Of a DNA stretch of 64,000 nt, positions 23,531-31,536 are shown piece by piece. Source of the DNA: an uncultured Eubacteriales bacterium (GTDB lineage Bacteria; Bacillota; Clostridia; Lachnospirales; Lachnospiraceae). Below the pieces are notes generated by a model. That model made no database searches, was not told the DNA's origin, and worked only from the letters and a program-made list of their open reading frames with translations. The translations under genes and the position numbers were made by a program. The DNA lies in contig OMWV01000004.1 of the NCBI GenBank assembly GCA_900314845.1, forward strand, positions 1 to 64,000, written 5' to 3'. Positions within the stretch are counted from its first letter, which is position 1, and every line of letters begins with the position of its first letter.

Positions 23531-24733
23531 ATGGATAAGAAGACTGAGAGGGGAGAGCGGCTGAATTTTGCCGCCCAGGCTAAGCGGCTGCAGGCAGATA
23601 TTGTCAGAGACCGCCGCTATTTCCACCGGCACCCGGAGCTTTCCTTCCAGGAGAAGGAGACGAGCGCCTATATAGGGGCAAGGCTGAAGGAGATGGGGCT
23701 TACGCCCCATACCTTTGAAGATTATTACGGCCTTTACGCGGACGTCGGCCGGGGAGAGAGAATGATCCTTTTGCGGGCGGATATCGATGCTCTGCCTGTC
23801 TGTGAGAAGACGGGGGCCGATTATGCCAGCCAAAATGAGGGCGTCATGCATGCCTGCGGCCACGACGCTCATGCGGCTATGCTGCTGGGGGCGGCAAGGC
23901 TTTTGGCCGACCACGCAGACCAGCTGGGCGGCAGGGTCCGTCTGCTTTTCGAGTCGGCGGAGGAATCCTGCTATGGGGCCCGTTACTATGTGGAGCAGGG
24001 CATAGCAGACGGGGCTCTGGCCGTCTTCGGCCAGCATGTCTGGGGAGACCTTAACGCGCCGGGCATCAACATAGAGGCCGGCCAGAGGATGACCAGCTGT
24101 GATAATTTCACGATCAAGGTGAGCGGGAAAAGCGCTCACGCCTCGGCCCCGAATGACGGCGTCGACGCGATCGTGGCAGCTGCCGGCCTTATCACGGCCA
24201 TTCAGACTATCGTTTCCAGAAAAAACGATCCCCGAAACAGTCTTGCCATCAGCATAGGAGAGATCCACGGCGGACAGAGATTTAATATCATAGCAGATAC
24301 GGTCGTGATGAAGGGAACCGTGCGCACTCATTCTCCCGAGACCCGCGCCAGGGTCGAGGGCTGGCTGAGAGAGGTCGTGGAATCCACCGCCTCCGTCTAT
24401 GGGGCGGCGGGAGAGCTGGAATACGAATATTTTCCTTCCCCTGTCATAAATGACGAGCATTACACCCACCTGGCTCAGAAGGCAGCAGTCAGCCTCTTTG
24501 GCCCGGACTGTCTTCTTCCCATGGAAAAGACCATGCTCAGTGAAGATTTTTCTTATTATGAGCAGAAGGCGCCCGGGGTGTTCGCCTTTATAGGGGCCAG
24601 AAATGAGAAGACCGGCATGGTCTACAAGAATCACAATGAAAGATTTGAAGCCGATGAGGAAGGACTCTGGCGGGGGGCAGCCCTCTATGCCCAGTTTGCT
24701 TACGATTGCCTGAATGAGAAAGATAGATCATAA
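23531..24733 (+). CDS. M20D amidohydrolase (N-acyl-amino acid/hippurate hydrolase type)
   Basis: A 400-residue dinuclear metallohydrolase of the M20D group, which removes acyl groups from amino acids such as N-acetyl or benzoyl derivatives. FHRHPELSFQE near 30-40, HACGHDAHAAMLLGAA near 108-123 and the glutamates in LFESAEE near 140-146 are metal and catalytic sites; SAHAS near 201-205 marks the dimerization domain. It starts 9 nt after argC. Deacetylation of N-acetylornithine or an N-acetyl amino acid would fit this neighbour, but general peptide or hippurate scavenging is equally possible. Confidence 0.87.
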   Translation: MDKKTERGERLNFAAQAKRLQADIVRDRRYFHRHPELSFQEKETSAYIGARLKEMGLTPHTFEDYYGLYADVGRGERMILLRADIDALPVCEKTGADYASQNEGVMHACGHDAHAAMLLGAARLLADHADQLGGRVRLLFESAEESCYGARYYVEQGIADGALAVFGQHVWGDLNAPGINIEAGQRMTSCDNFTIKVSGKSAHASAPNDGVDAIVAAAGLITAIQTIVSRKNDPRNSLAISIGEIHGGQRFNIIADTVVMKGTVRTHSPETRARVEGWLREVVESTASVYGAAGELEYEYFPSPVINDEHYTHLAQKAAVSLFGPDCLLPMEKTMLSEDFSYYEQKAPGVFAFIGARNEKTGMVYKNHNERFEADEEGLWRGAALYAQFAYDCLNEKDRS

Positions 24734-24761
24734 AAAGAGCACAGCTTTATCTGAAAAAAAG

Positions 24762-24800
24762 ATACGTCCATTTGGCCAAATCAAGCCAAAATGGACGTAT
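24762..24800. terminator. Bidirectional terminator
   Basis: ATACGTCCATTTGGC and GCCAAAATGGACGTAT form a 15-bp stem with one bulged base between the convergent M20 gene and the minus-strand lipoprotein gene. A-rich and T-rich flanks on the two sides fit termination in both directions. Confidence 0.75.
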
Positions 24801-24830
24801 AAAATCCCATAAGGGATTCGTTTTCCCTTG

Positions 24831-25457
24831 TCAGGAGTTTGTTTCCGTTTCCCCTGTGCTGCCTTCCACCTTCAGATGGTCCGCTATGTAGGAAAATGTG
24901 TCCGCATACTTGCTTTCCTGGGTGGAGCTGAGGAAGTCAAGGACAAAGATGTTTTTCTCATCCAGAGGGATAATGTAGGAAAAATGGTAGTAGCCGCTGG
25001 ACTTGAACTGGAGTTTCGTGCAGTCATAGCCGCTTGCTTTGCCGTCTGTCACATAATAGTAGGAATTTTTCTTTGTGTTCTTCTTGGCGTTGTCTATCAT
25101 TTTTTCGACAGACGTTTTGCTGGGGTCTATCTTGTTGTAGGAGACATAGAAACTGTCTTCCTTATCGTTCGTTCCGTAGAGTAGAGAGCCATTCTCCTGT
25201 TTGGACATCTTCCAGCCGACAGGAACCTTGTATGTTACATTCTCCATGGTCGCGTCTGTCAGCTTTAAGAGCCCGCTGCTGTCTTTTATGACCTCTGTCT
25301 CACCGCCCTCGCCGGTGACGGCGCTTTCTGTCTCGCCCTGGGCGGGACCGGGCACTTTTATGCCTCCGTCGTCACAGCCGGTCAGCACAGCTGCCAGGGC
25401 CAGGGCAAGCAGGCCGATGAGCAGGGTTCTTTTGCGAAATTTCATTTTTTTCTTCAT
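24831..25457 (-). CDS. Uncharacterised lipoprotein
   Basis: The roughly 208-residue protein begins with a basic n-region and hydrophobic core ending in the lipobox LTGC, followed by acidic and glycine-rich linker sequence, so it should be anchored outside the membrane. The rest (about 65-200) looks like a compact beta-rich domain including VTYKVPVGWKMSKQENG, similar in general pattern to small lipoproteins of Clostridia without known function. The start at 25457 is the second of two adjacent ATGs and has GGAGG 6 nt upstream. Confidence 0.7.
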   Translation of the reverse strand: MKKKMKFRKRTLLIGLLALALAAVLTGCDDGGIKVPGPAQGETESAVTGEGGETEVIKDSSGLLKLTDATMENVTYKVPVGWKMSKQENGSLLYGTNDKEDSFYVSYNKIDPSKTSVEKMIDNAKKNTKKNSYYYVTDGKASGYDCTKLQFKSSGYYHFSYIIPLDEKNIFVLDFLSSTQESKYADTFSYIADHLKVEGSTGETETNS

Positions 25458-25483
25458 CATTATCCTCCAATTATTTATTTCCT

Positions 25484-25501
25484 GCGGCCTGCGCAGGCCG
25501 C
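25484..25501. repeat. 18-bp perfect GC-rich palindrome
   Basis: GCGGCCTGCGCAGGCCGC is its own reverse complement and lies between the TDT permease and lipoprotein genes, both on the minus strand. It could form a hairpin at the end of the permease transcript, but no T-run follows on that strand, so termination is uncertain. Confidence 0.5.
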
Positions 25502-25532
25502 TCCGAACGAGGTTCAGACTCAGGTCGTACGT

Positions 25533-26630
25533 TCAGGTATCTTCCGTATCGCGCATAAGCGGAGTGCCAAGGAAAAGGCTTCCGTTCCCGATCCCGATCA
25601 GGGTATTGGCAAATATGTAGACCCAGAGCACTGCCAGCAGGATGGTCAACAAGAGCGCCAGGCCGAAGGTGAGGGCGCAGGGGTAAGCCGCGCTGACTTT
25701 CAGGCCCGCGATCGTGTAAGCGGCCAGCGGGAAGGTAAAAGCCCACCAGCTCAGCTTAAAAGGCATGCCTTCATGTTTTGCATGGTAGATGCAGACGATG
25801 AATATGATGCCGATGATCCAGAGGCCGAAGCCCCAGATGGCCGTGCTGAGCAGATAGATGAGATCTGCCGACGAGAGCAGGTGCAGAGAAACTGCATTTT
25901 CCCCCAGGTCGTGGAGCGTGCCGGAGGCCAGGCCGACAGCACTTAAAAATATGCCGAATGTGGGCGTTGTCGCCGGTGAGGAGATCTGGGCCATGACAAA
26001 TCTTGAGTGGACGAAGGCGCTGACAAAGATAAAAAGGAAGAATCCCGATCCGAAGAAGAGGGTATTCACCACAAATATCGTCAGCGACAGGTCCGGCGCG
26101 AACTCAAGCGACATGTTAAATACCGGGCAGCCTGCCAGCTGTACCGCCATGTTGGCGATAGGGGCCATAAGCCAGGCAAAGTTTATCATCTGCGGGTCAT
26201 AGGCTCTGTGCGCCAGATAATGGCGCGAGGTGATATAAAATGTGCAGAGCACGACGATAAGGCACGATATGATCCACAGGGTCAGACAGACTCCGTACAC
26301 CTGAGAGGGTTTCATCCAGGTTGACCAGATATTGGATACATTTGTTGCGATGATGACGGTGGAGATCCCTGTCGTCACATAAAAGTTAGAAGCAATCGGA
26401 TCGTGCAGGTCGCGGACTGCGTAGCCCGTGTACCTTGCCCATCGGATCAGCCAGATTATCGTTATGATCACATAGGAAACGAGCGCGATCGCGGCAAGCA
26501 AAATGGCCCCGTAACGGGCAGGTAAGAAATTTTGCTGCCACTTCCACAGGATGTTTCCCAGTCCTCCGGTTCCCATGACCAGTGCAGGCCAGCTTGGTGC
26601 GAAATACTTAATAGGATGTTTTTCCTGCAT
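25533..26630 (-). CDS. TDT/SLAC1-family permease (TehA-like)
   Basis: A 365-residue membrane protein with ten predicted helices, the plan of the tellurite-resistance/dicarboxylate transporter family that also includes plant SLAC1 anion channels. The N-terminal APSWPALVMGTGGLGN is characteristic. Members transport anions or C4-dicarboxylates; which one is used here is unclear. A separate aminotransferase gene lies 25 nt upstream on the same strand, so the two may be co-transcribed. Confidence 0.8.
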   Translation of the reverse strand: MQEKHPIKYFAPSWPALVMGTGGLGNILWKWQQNFLPARYGAILLAAIALVSYVIITIIWLIRWARYTGYAVRDLHDPIASNFYVTTGISTVIIATNVSNIWSTWMKPSQVYGVCLTLWIISCLIVVLCTFYITSRHYLAHRAYDPQMINFAWLMAPIANMAVQLAGCPVFNMSLEFAPDLSLTIFVVNTLFFGSGFFLFIFVSAFVHSRFVMAQISSPATTPTFGIFLSAVGLASGTLHDLGENAVSLHLLSSADLIYLLSTAIWGFGLWIIGIIFIVCIYHAKHEGMPFKLSWWAFTFPLAAYTIAGLKVSAAYPCALTFGLALLLTILLAVLWVYIFANTLIGIGNGSLFLGTPLMRDTEDT

Positions 26631-26655
26631 GGTTATTCTTCTTTCTGTTTAATTT

Positions 26656-27831
26656 TTAGAGTTTTGCCGTAAAATCCGCTATGCGGTCGACGGCGATTTT
26701 CAGGTTCTCGAGTGACGTTGCATAGGAGAGTCGGAAATGCCCTTCTCCGTATGCCCCGAATGAGGTTCCCCAGGCTGCGGAGACGCCGGCCTCCGTCATC
26801 AGCCTCTCACAGAACTCCTTGCTCTTTATCCCGAAGCTGGATATGTTGGGGAAGGCGTAAAATGCTCCTTTTGGCGTGCGGCAGCTGATGCCGGGGATAG
26901 AGTTAAGGGCAGTGACGAGCCAGTCGCGGCGCTCGCGAAAGGCATCCCGCATGATCTTTACGGAATCCTGGGGCCCTTCCAGAGCTGCCTTGGCTGCCAT
27001 CTGGGTGAAGGCTGCCGTGCAGGAGTTTGAATTCACCTGAAGGCGGGCCACTTTGGCTGCCAGGTCGGGGTGCATGACCCCATAGCCGATGCGCCAGCCG
27101 GTCATGGCATAGGTCTTGGAAAATCCGTCCAGGATGATGGTCCTGTCCTGGAATCCGGGCACGCTTGCTATCGAGCGGACCTGGCCGTCGAATACCAGCC
27201 GGTCATAGATCTCATCGGAGAGGATGAAGATATCCGGCCTGTCCCTTAAAATGTCTGCCATGGCAAGAATATCGCTCTCGCTGAAAGCACCGCCTGTGGG
27301 ATTGGACGGATTCGTCAGGATGACGAGCTTTGTCCTGGGCGTGATGCTCTTTTTGAAGGATTCCAGGTCGACCCTGAAGTCGTTCTCATCTAAGAGGGGC
27401 ATGGGCACGGGCGTGCCTCCAACAAAGTTTATGCAGGACTCGTATATGGGGAAACCCGGGTTGGGGTAGATGACCTCATCGCCCTCCTGGATCAGCATCA
27501 GCATGGTGAAAAACATGATAGGCTTGCCGCCGGGAACGATGACGATATTGTCCGGGCCGGCGTCTATATGCTTCTGCCGGCTGACATAGTCGGCGATCGT
27601 CTTCCTCACCTCCGGGTAGCCGGGTGTGGGGGCGTAGCCGGTATAGCCGTCCAGCATAGCCTTGTAAGCGGCGTCCATGATGTGTCTGGGAGTCGTAAAA
27701 TCCGGCTGCCCGATCTCGCAGTGGATGATGCTCCTGCCCTGGGCTTCCAGAGCATTTGCCTGAGCCATGATCGCAAATGCGGATTCTGTTCCCAGTCTTT
27801 CCATTCTCTTTGCAAAAGAATTCTCAAACAT
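26656..27831 (-). CDS. Class I/II PLP-dependent aminotransferase (aspartate-aminotransferase-like)
   Basis: The 391-residue fold-type I enzyme transfers amino groups between amino acids and 2-oxoacids. The PLP-lysine is in FSKTYAMTGWRIGY near 233-246, NPSNPTG near 167-173 binds the cofactor, and SDEIYD near 200-205 contains the aspartate contacting the pyridine ring. IGQPDF near 40-45 is typical of aspartate aminotransferase subgroup I-gamma and of MalY-like relatives. The substrate cannot be set from this. The start has GGAGAA upstream. Confidence 0.88.
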   Translation of the reverse strand: MFENSFAKRMERLGTESAFAIMAQANALEAQGRSIIHCEIGQPDFTTPRHIMDAAYKAMLDGYTGYAPTPGYPEVRKTIADYVSRQKHIDAGPDNIVIVPGGKPIMFFTMLMLIQEGDEVIYPNPGFPIYESCINFVGGTPVPMPLLDENDFRVDLESFKKSITPRTKLVILTNPSNPTGGAFSESDILAMADILRDRPDIFILSDEIYDRLVFDGQVRSIASVPGFQDRTIILDGFSKTYAMTGWRIGYGVMHPDLAAKVARLQVNSNSCTAAFTQMAAKAALEGPQDSVKIMRDAFRERRDWLVTALNSIPGISCRTPKGAFYAFPNISSFGIKSKEFCERLMTEAGVSAAWGTSFGAYGEGHFRLSYATSLENLKIAVDRIADFTAKL

Positions 27832-28026
27832 AATTTTTCTCCTTGAAAATTAAGATGGCAGATAGATCCTGCGTCCGCGTCCCTCTGCCCTTTATGAACA
27901 GAAATATTATATCATCAGAGTATAATTCTGACAAATGCAGTCTCGGGCGGGTGGGAAAAAACTGTCACATCTTGTAAGAGTTAGTGATACAATATAAGAA
28001 ATTTACTTTTTTAGGAGGAGGGGGCT

Positions 28027-28575
28027 ATGGAGCACAGACAAGCCGCTGAGTACGCAGAGGACCTGGTAAGAGAAAATTACAGAAAGCTGACAGAGCTGCT
28101 GATCGGCCGCGGCCTTACGATCACGACCATGGAGAGCATAACAGCCGGCCAGATCGCTTCCCTGATCACGGACACGGAGGGATCTTCCGCGGTTCTGGAG
28201 GGAGCCTTTGTCACGTACTCAAACAGGGCCAAGATCATGCAGGGAGTGCCTGGGGAGATCATAGACCGCTTCAGCGTTTACTCAGAGCAGACAGCCTGTG
28301 CCATGGCTCAGGCCTGCAGAGATGCCTACGGGGCGGATATCGGCATCGGGACCAGCGGGACGGCCGGAAATATAGACCCGGCCAATCCGGAAGTTTCCTC
28401 TGTAGGCCGGCTGTATTTTGCCATCAGCATGGGTGAGGAGACGAGGGCATATTCTGCATTGCTCCCGCCCATGAAAAACAGGCTGGCCTACAAGCTGGCG
28501 GCTGCTCAGGAGGTTTACCTGGCTCTTATGAGTCTGCTTGCCGGTGAGAATATATATTTATCAGAGGAGAAATGA
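28027..28575 (+). CDS. CinA C-terminal-type nicotinamide-nucleotide amidase
   Basis: The 182-residue protein is a stand-alone CinA C-terminal domain, which in PncC converts nicotinamide mononucleotide to nicotinic acid mononucleotide and ammonia for NAD recycling. The block TTMESITAGQIASLITDTEGSS (residues about 34-55, written here in parts as MESITAGQ and TDTEGSS) and FVTYSNRAK match, and the GTSGTAGN segment near 110-117 is the second conserved site. The N-terminal CinA domain is absent. A purine-rich AGGAGG precedes the ATG. Confidence 0.82.
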   Translation: MEHRQAAEYAEDLVRENYRKLTELLIGRGLTITTMESITAGQIASLITDTEGSSAVLEGAFVTYSNRAKIMQGVPGEIIDRFSVYSEQTACAMAQACRDAYGADIGIGTSGTAGNIDPANPEVSSVGRLYFAISMGEETRAYSALLPPMKNRLAYKLAAAQEVYLALMSLLAGENIYLSEEK

Positions 28576-28578
28576 GAC

Positions 28579-29541
28579 ATGCTTAAGAGAAGAAAAATTG
28601 CTGTGATAGGAGTCGGAGCTGTGGGTAAGAATACGGCCTATGCTCTCTGCCTGAGAGGCCTTACGGATGACCTGGTGCTTGTAGATAAGAAAATAGAGAA
28701 GGTCGAGGCTGAGGCTCAGGACCTGAGGGACGCCATGACATACTGCCCGCATCCGGTGCATGTGACGACTGCCGGTTACGGCGACCTGGGGGACTGCGAT
28801 ATCATCGTGAATGCAGTGGGTGATATGGGCCTTATGTGGAAGACTCTGAACCGGCTGGATGAGCTGAATTTTAACATAGCCCAGGTCAACGACTTTATCC
28901 CCAGGATCATGGCAGGCGGATTTAAGGGCATATTTATCAATATCTCGAATCCCTGCGATATCATCACATCCCAGGTGGCAAAGCTGTCCGGCCTTCCCAG
29001 GGGCCATGTCTTCGGGACAGGCACAGGCCTGGATTCCTCGAGGCTGATCGCTCTGCTCTCGGCAAAGACCGGCATCGCCCACAGGTCCATCGGAGGATTT
29101 ATGATGGGTGAGCACGGGGCCTCCATCATGGTGCCCTGGTCGCAGATCACATTCTACAGCAAGCCTCTGTCTGAGCTTGAGAAGTCGGGAGACCCCAGAT
29201 TTCAGATCGATCACGCGGCCTTCCGCAAGCAGGCGGAGGGCAATGCCTATATGGTCCTTTCCGGCAAGCACAGGACAGAATACGGGATCTGCACAACGGC
29301 TGCCAGGGTCGTTGAACTTGTCGTCCACGACCAGAAGGCAATCATGCCTGCCAGCATAGGCCTTGAAGGCCAGTACGGTGTGGACGGCGTCAACGCGGGT
29401 GTTCCCTGTGTCATAGGGGCAGGCGGCGTGGAAGATATCATGGAGTACGACCTGCCGGAAGATGAGCTTATGGAATTTCGCCGGTGCTGCGAGAATATAA
29501 AGAAAAATATGACGCTCAATGACGCGGTGATCAGAGATTGA
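28579..29541 (+). CDS. L-2-hydroxyacid dehydrogenase, hydroxyisocaproate type (LDH/MDH family)
   Basis: A 320-residue NAD-dependent dehydrogenase of the lactate/malate family. The Rossmann motif GVGAVGKNTA is at 11-20 and the catalytic histidine is in GEHGAS near 177-182. SNPCDIIT and GTGTGLDSSR match L-2-hydroxyisocaproate dehydrogenase rather than ordinary LDH, and the substrate loop (GDMGLMWKTLNRLDEL) lacks the LDH glutamine. It should reduce branched or bulky 2-oxoacids to L-2-hydroxyacids, a typical branch of amino acid fermentation. It follows the amidase by 3 nt. Confidence 0.8.
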   Translation: MLKRRKIAVIGVGAVGKNTAYALCLRGLTDDLVLVDKKIEKVEAEAQDLRDAMTYCPHPVHVTTAGYGDLGDCDIIVNAVGDMGLMWKTLNRLDELNFNIAQVNDFIPRIMAGGFKGIFINISNPCDIITSQVAKLSGLPRGHVFGTGTGLDSSRLIALLSAKTGIAHRSIGGFMMGEHGASIMVPWSQITFYSKPLSELEKSGDPRFQIDHAAFRKQAEGNAYMVLSGKHRTEYGICTTAARVVELVVHDQKAIMPASIGLEGQYGVDGVNAGVPCVIGAGGVEDIMEYDLPEDELMEFRRCCENIKKNMTLNDAVIRD

Positions 29542-29545
29542 AATC

Positions 29546-29584
29546 AAAAAGGGCGAAGCATAAGTAAAATGTTTCGCCCTTTTT
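29546..29584. terminator. Bidirectional terminator
   Basis: AAAAAGGGCGAAGCAT pairs with ATGTTTCGCCCTTTTT around a 7-nt loop (one mismatched position), with A and T tracts at the two ends. It lies between the convergent hydroxyacid dehydrogenase and serine hydrolase genes and should serve both. Confidence 0.88.
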
Positions 29585-29593
29585 AATGAAATC

Positions 29594-30589
29594 TTAGCGG
29601 ACCATATCATTGTGGGCATAGTCAAGGGCCCTGACCAGGGGCCTCAGCTTTGCCATGTCCGAGGGGACAGAGCTCATGATCACGATGATGTAGGAGCCCT
29701 TTTTGGAATAGACGATCCCGGCGTCATTTGTCACATTGAATCGGCCGCCTGCCGCGATCCAGCCGGCCTTTGAGCGAGTGGTGTATTTGCCGCCGAGACT
29801 GCTGTGGATGGCGGATACGGCGGGGTGCTGGAACATTTTTCCCAGCTTCCTGCCGGTTTTGTCTGTCCGGAAGTATTCATAATTGCTGACCCAGATCTTT
29901 GCCATATTCTTTGCTGTAAAATATCCGTAGCAGCGGTTGCCTTTTGTTCTCTTGTAGACGGCGCCGGATTTCTTTACCCAGCTGTTGAAAGAGCCGAAGC
30001 CGTATTTTTTTGCAAAACCGATATAGGCATTGTTGTCGGAGTATTTTAAGATCTGGTTTATCGTGGATCTCCTGCTTTTCAGAAGATAGGGGCGTTTTCT
30101 CACGGCACTGACCACGTAGGGCCCCTTTATCGCGCTGGCTGAGTAGTACCTTCTTCCGGCATTGTAGGAGACGCCCTTCATAGTCTTCACATCCATGACA
30201 ACAAAGCTCACGTCCCTGCCGCCTCTCCTGACAGACTTTATGGCGGCATTCAGCTTTTTCTTTGCCGCTTTTCCCGGCTTGTATCCGTTTATGCCTGTTA
30301 TTTTCCGGGAAGAAGAGGCCTGCCCGGTGTATTTGAGCAGTTTTTTATAGCTGTACTTTTCTTTTCTTTCTTTTGTTTTTTTCTTTTTGGATGAATCGGA
30401 CTTATCCTTGTCATCAGATGTCGTCTGATTGAAAGATTCCGGCTGATCTGTTACATCGGCGGCGTGGGCGGTGAGACAGGGAGAGGTAAGTGGCAGCAGG
30501 CTGAGTGTCAGGGCAAATGCGCAGGCGGCTCTGAAAAATTTTCGCAGGAAAATACGGGAGGGTATGTTATCTGTATTTATCTTTTTCAT
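29594..30589 (-). CDS. Exported serine hydrolase, class A beta-lactamase-like fold
   Basis: The 331-residue protein has a signal peptide (basic start, hydrophobic core to about residue 43, AHA cleavage site), a lysine/serine-rich linker (about 50-80) and a beta-lactamase/PBP-like domain. SAIK is the SxxK nucleophile motif, YSDNN supplies the SDN motif, and KAG replaces the usual KTG near the C-terminus. The Glu166 region of true beta-lactamases is not apparent, so a cell-wall hydrolase or inactive-lactamase relative is more likely than antibiotic resistance. The many Lys/Arg residues suggest binding to wall polymers. Confidence 0.72.
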   Translation of the reverse strand: MKKINTDNIPSRIFLRKFFRAACAFALTLSLLPLTSPCLTAHAADVTDQPESFNQTTSDDKDKSDSSKKKKTKERKEKYSYKKLLKYTGQASSSRKITGINGYKPGKAAKKKLNAAIKSVRRGGRDVSFVVMDVKTMKGVSYNAGRRYYSASAIKGPYVVSAVRKRPYLLKSRRSTINQILKYSDNNAYIGFAKKYGFGSFNSWVKKSGAVYKRTKGNRCYGYFTAKNMAKIWVSNYEYFRTDKTGRKLGKMFQHPAVSAIHSSLGGKYTTRSKAGWIAAGGRFNVTNDAGIVYSKKGSYIIVIMSSVPSDMAKLRPLVRALDYAHNDMVR

Positions 30590-30726
30590 AAAGCTGATCC
30601 TTTCTATTCAGAAGATGAATGGTTTTCCCTTTTATAATAGCACCTGGCAGGGCAAAGGAATAGAACATTTTCCCCTGATATGCTAAGATGGAGGAAAATA
30701 ACGAGACGGGAAGGAGATGAGGCGTT

Positions 30727-31416
30727 TTGCTGAATATTTCTTTTGGAAATCCGGATCTGATAACTGTCTTTGTCAGACTTGTGCTGGCCCTTGTGTGCGG
30801 GGGCGTCGTGGGACTTTTCAGGAGTATAAAGAGGAGGGGAGCCGGATTTCGGACTCATGGACTGGTCTGTGTCGGTTCCTGCCTCGTGTCCATGACGGGC
30901 ATATACCTTTATTATGCCTTTGGTCAGAACGCGGGGGATGTGACCAGGCTGCCGGCTCAGGTCATCACCGGAGTCAGCTTCCTTGGAGTCGGCACGATCA
31001 TAGTAATGGGCGGCAGGCATATCAAGGGGCTGACGACGGCTGCCGGGCTCTGGGTCTGCTCCGGGATCGGAGTGGCGCTTGGCGTAGGATTTTACAGCGC
31101 TGCCATCCTTTCTGTGCTTATCATCATCAGCCTTTACGTTCTTCTGCCCAATATTGACCAGGCAGTCTACAGCCATTCCAGGATCCTGGATCTGTACATA
31201 GAATTCCAGAACAGGAAGGCGGTTGGCAGCTTTATCCGCTATGTAAAGGGCAGGGGCGGCCGGCTCGTTATGATGGAGACGGACAATAATAAGGGGAGCA
31301 GGGAGGAGCTTTTCTGCGTGATCGTAGAGCTGGAGATAAAAAAAGGGCGTCTGCACGAAGCGGTCGTTTCCGAGATCATGCAGATGCCGGAAGTAGCCTA
31401 TGTAGAGGAGATCTGA
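30727..31416 (+). CDS. MgtC/SapB-family membrane protein
   Basis: A 229-residue protein with four to five N-terminal helices (about 10-140) carrying the MgtC hallmarks GGVVGLFRSIKRRGAGFRTHGLVCVGSCL as separate blocks around 24-52, and GVSFLGVGTI near 85-94. The C-terminal soluble domain (about 150-229) resembles an ACT-like regulatory fold. MgtC proteins are linked to magnesium limitation and to inhibition of ATP synthase; their exact role in commensal Firmicutes is unclear. The start is TTG 30727 behind AAGGAGATG. Confidence 0.85.
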   Translation: MLNISFGNPDLITVFVRLVLALVCGGVVGLFRSIKRRGAGFRTHGLVCVGSCLVSMTGIYLYYAFGQNAGDVTRLPAQVITGVSFLGVGTIIVMGGRHIKGLTTAAGLWVCSGIGVALGVGFYSAAILSVLIIISLYVLLPNIDQAVYSHSRILDLYIEFQNRKAVGSFIRYVKGRGGRLVMMETDNNKGSREELFCVIVELEIKKGRLHEAVVSEIMQMPEVAYVEEI

Positions 31417-31536
31417 AGGCGGCGCGCAGTCTTGCTAAGCAGAGGAAATTGTTGTATGATGTAAATATTGTCTAATGATGGAGCCGGGATCAGGGGGCGA
31501 GACGATACCGGCCCAAACAAAATGAGGGTATAGATT

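Noticed and set aside
22952-24634. A 560-codon minus-strand open frame
   Set aside because: It is antisense to argC and the M20 amidohydrolase, both with full catalytic motifs, and shows no recognisable domain.
29594-30589. A functional class A beta-lactamase
   Set aside because: SxxK and SDN are present but KTG reads KAG and the Glu166 omega-loop motif was not found, so resistance is not supported.
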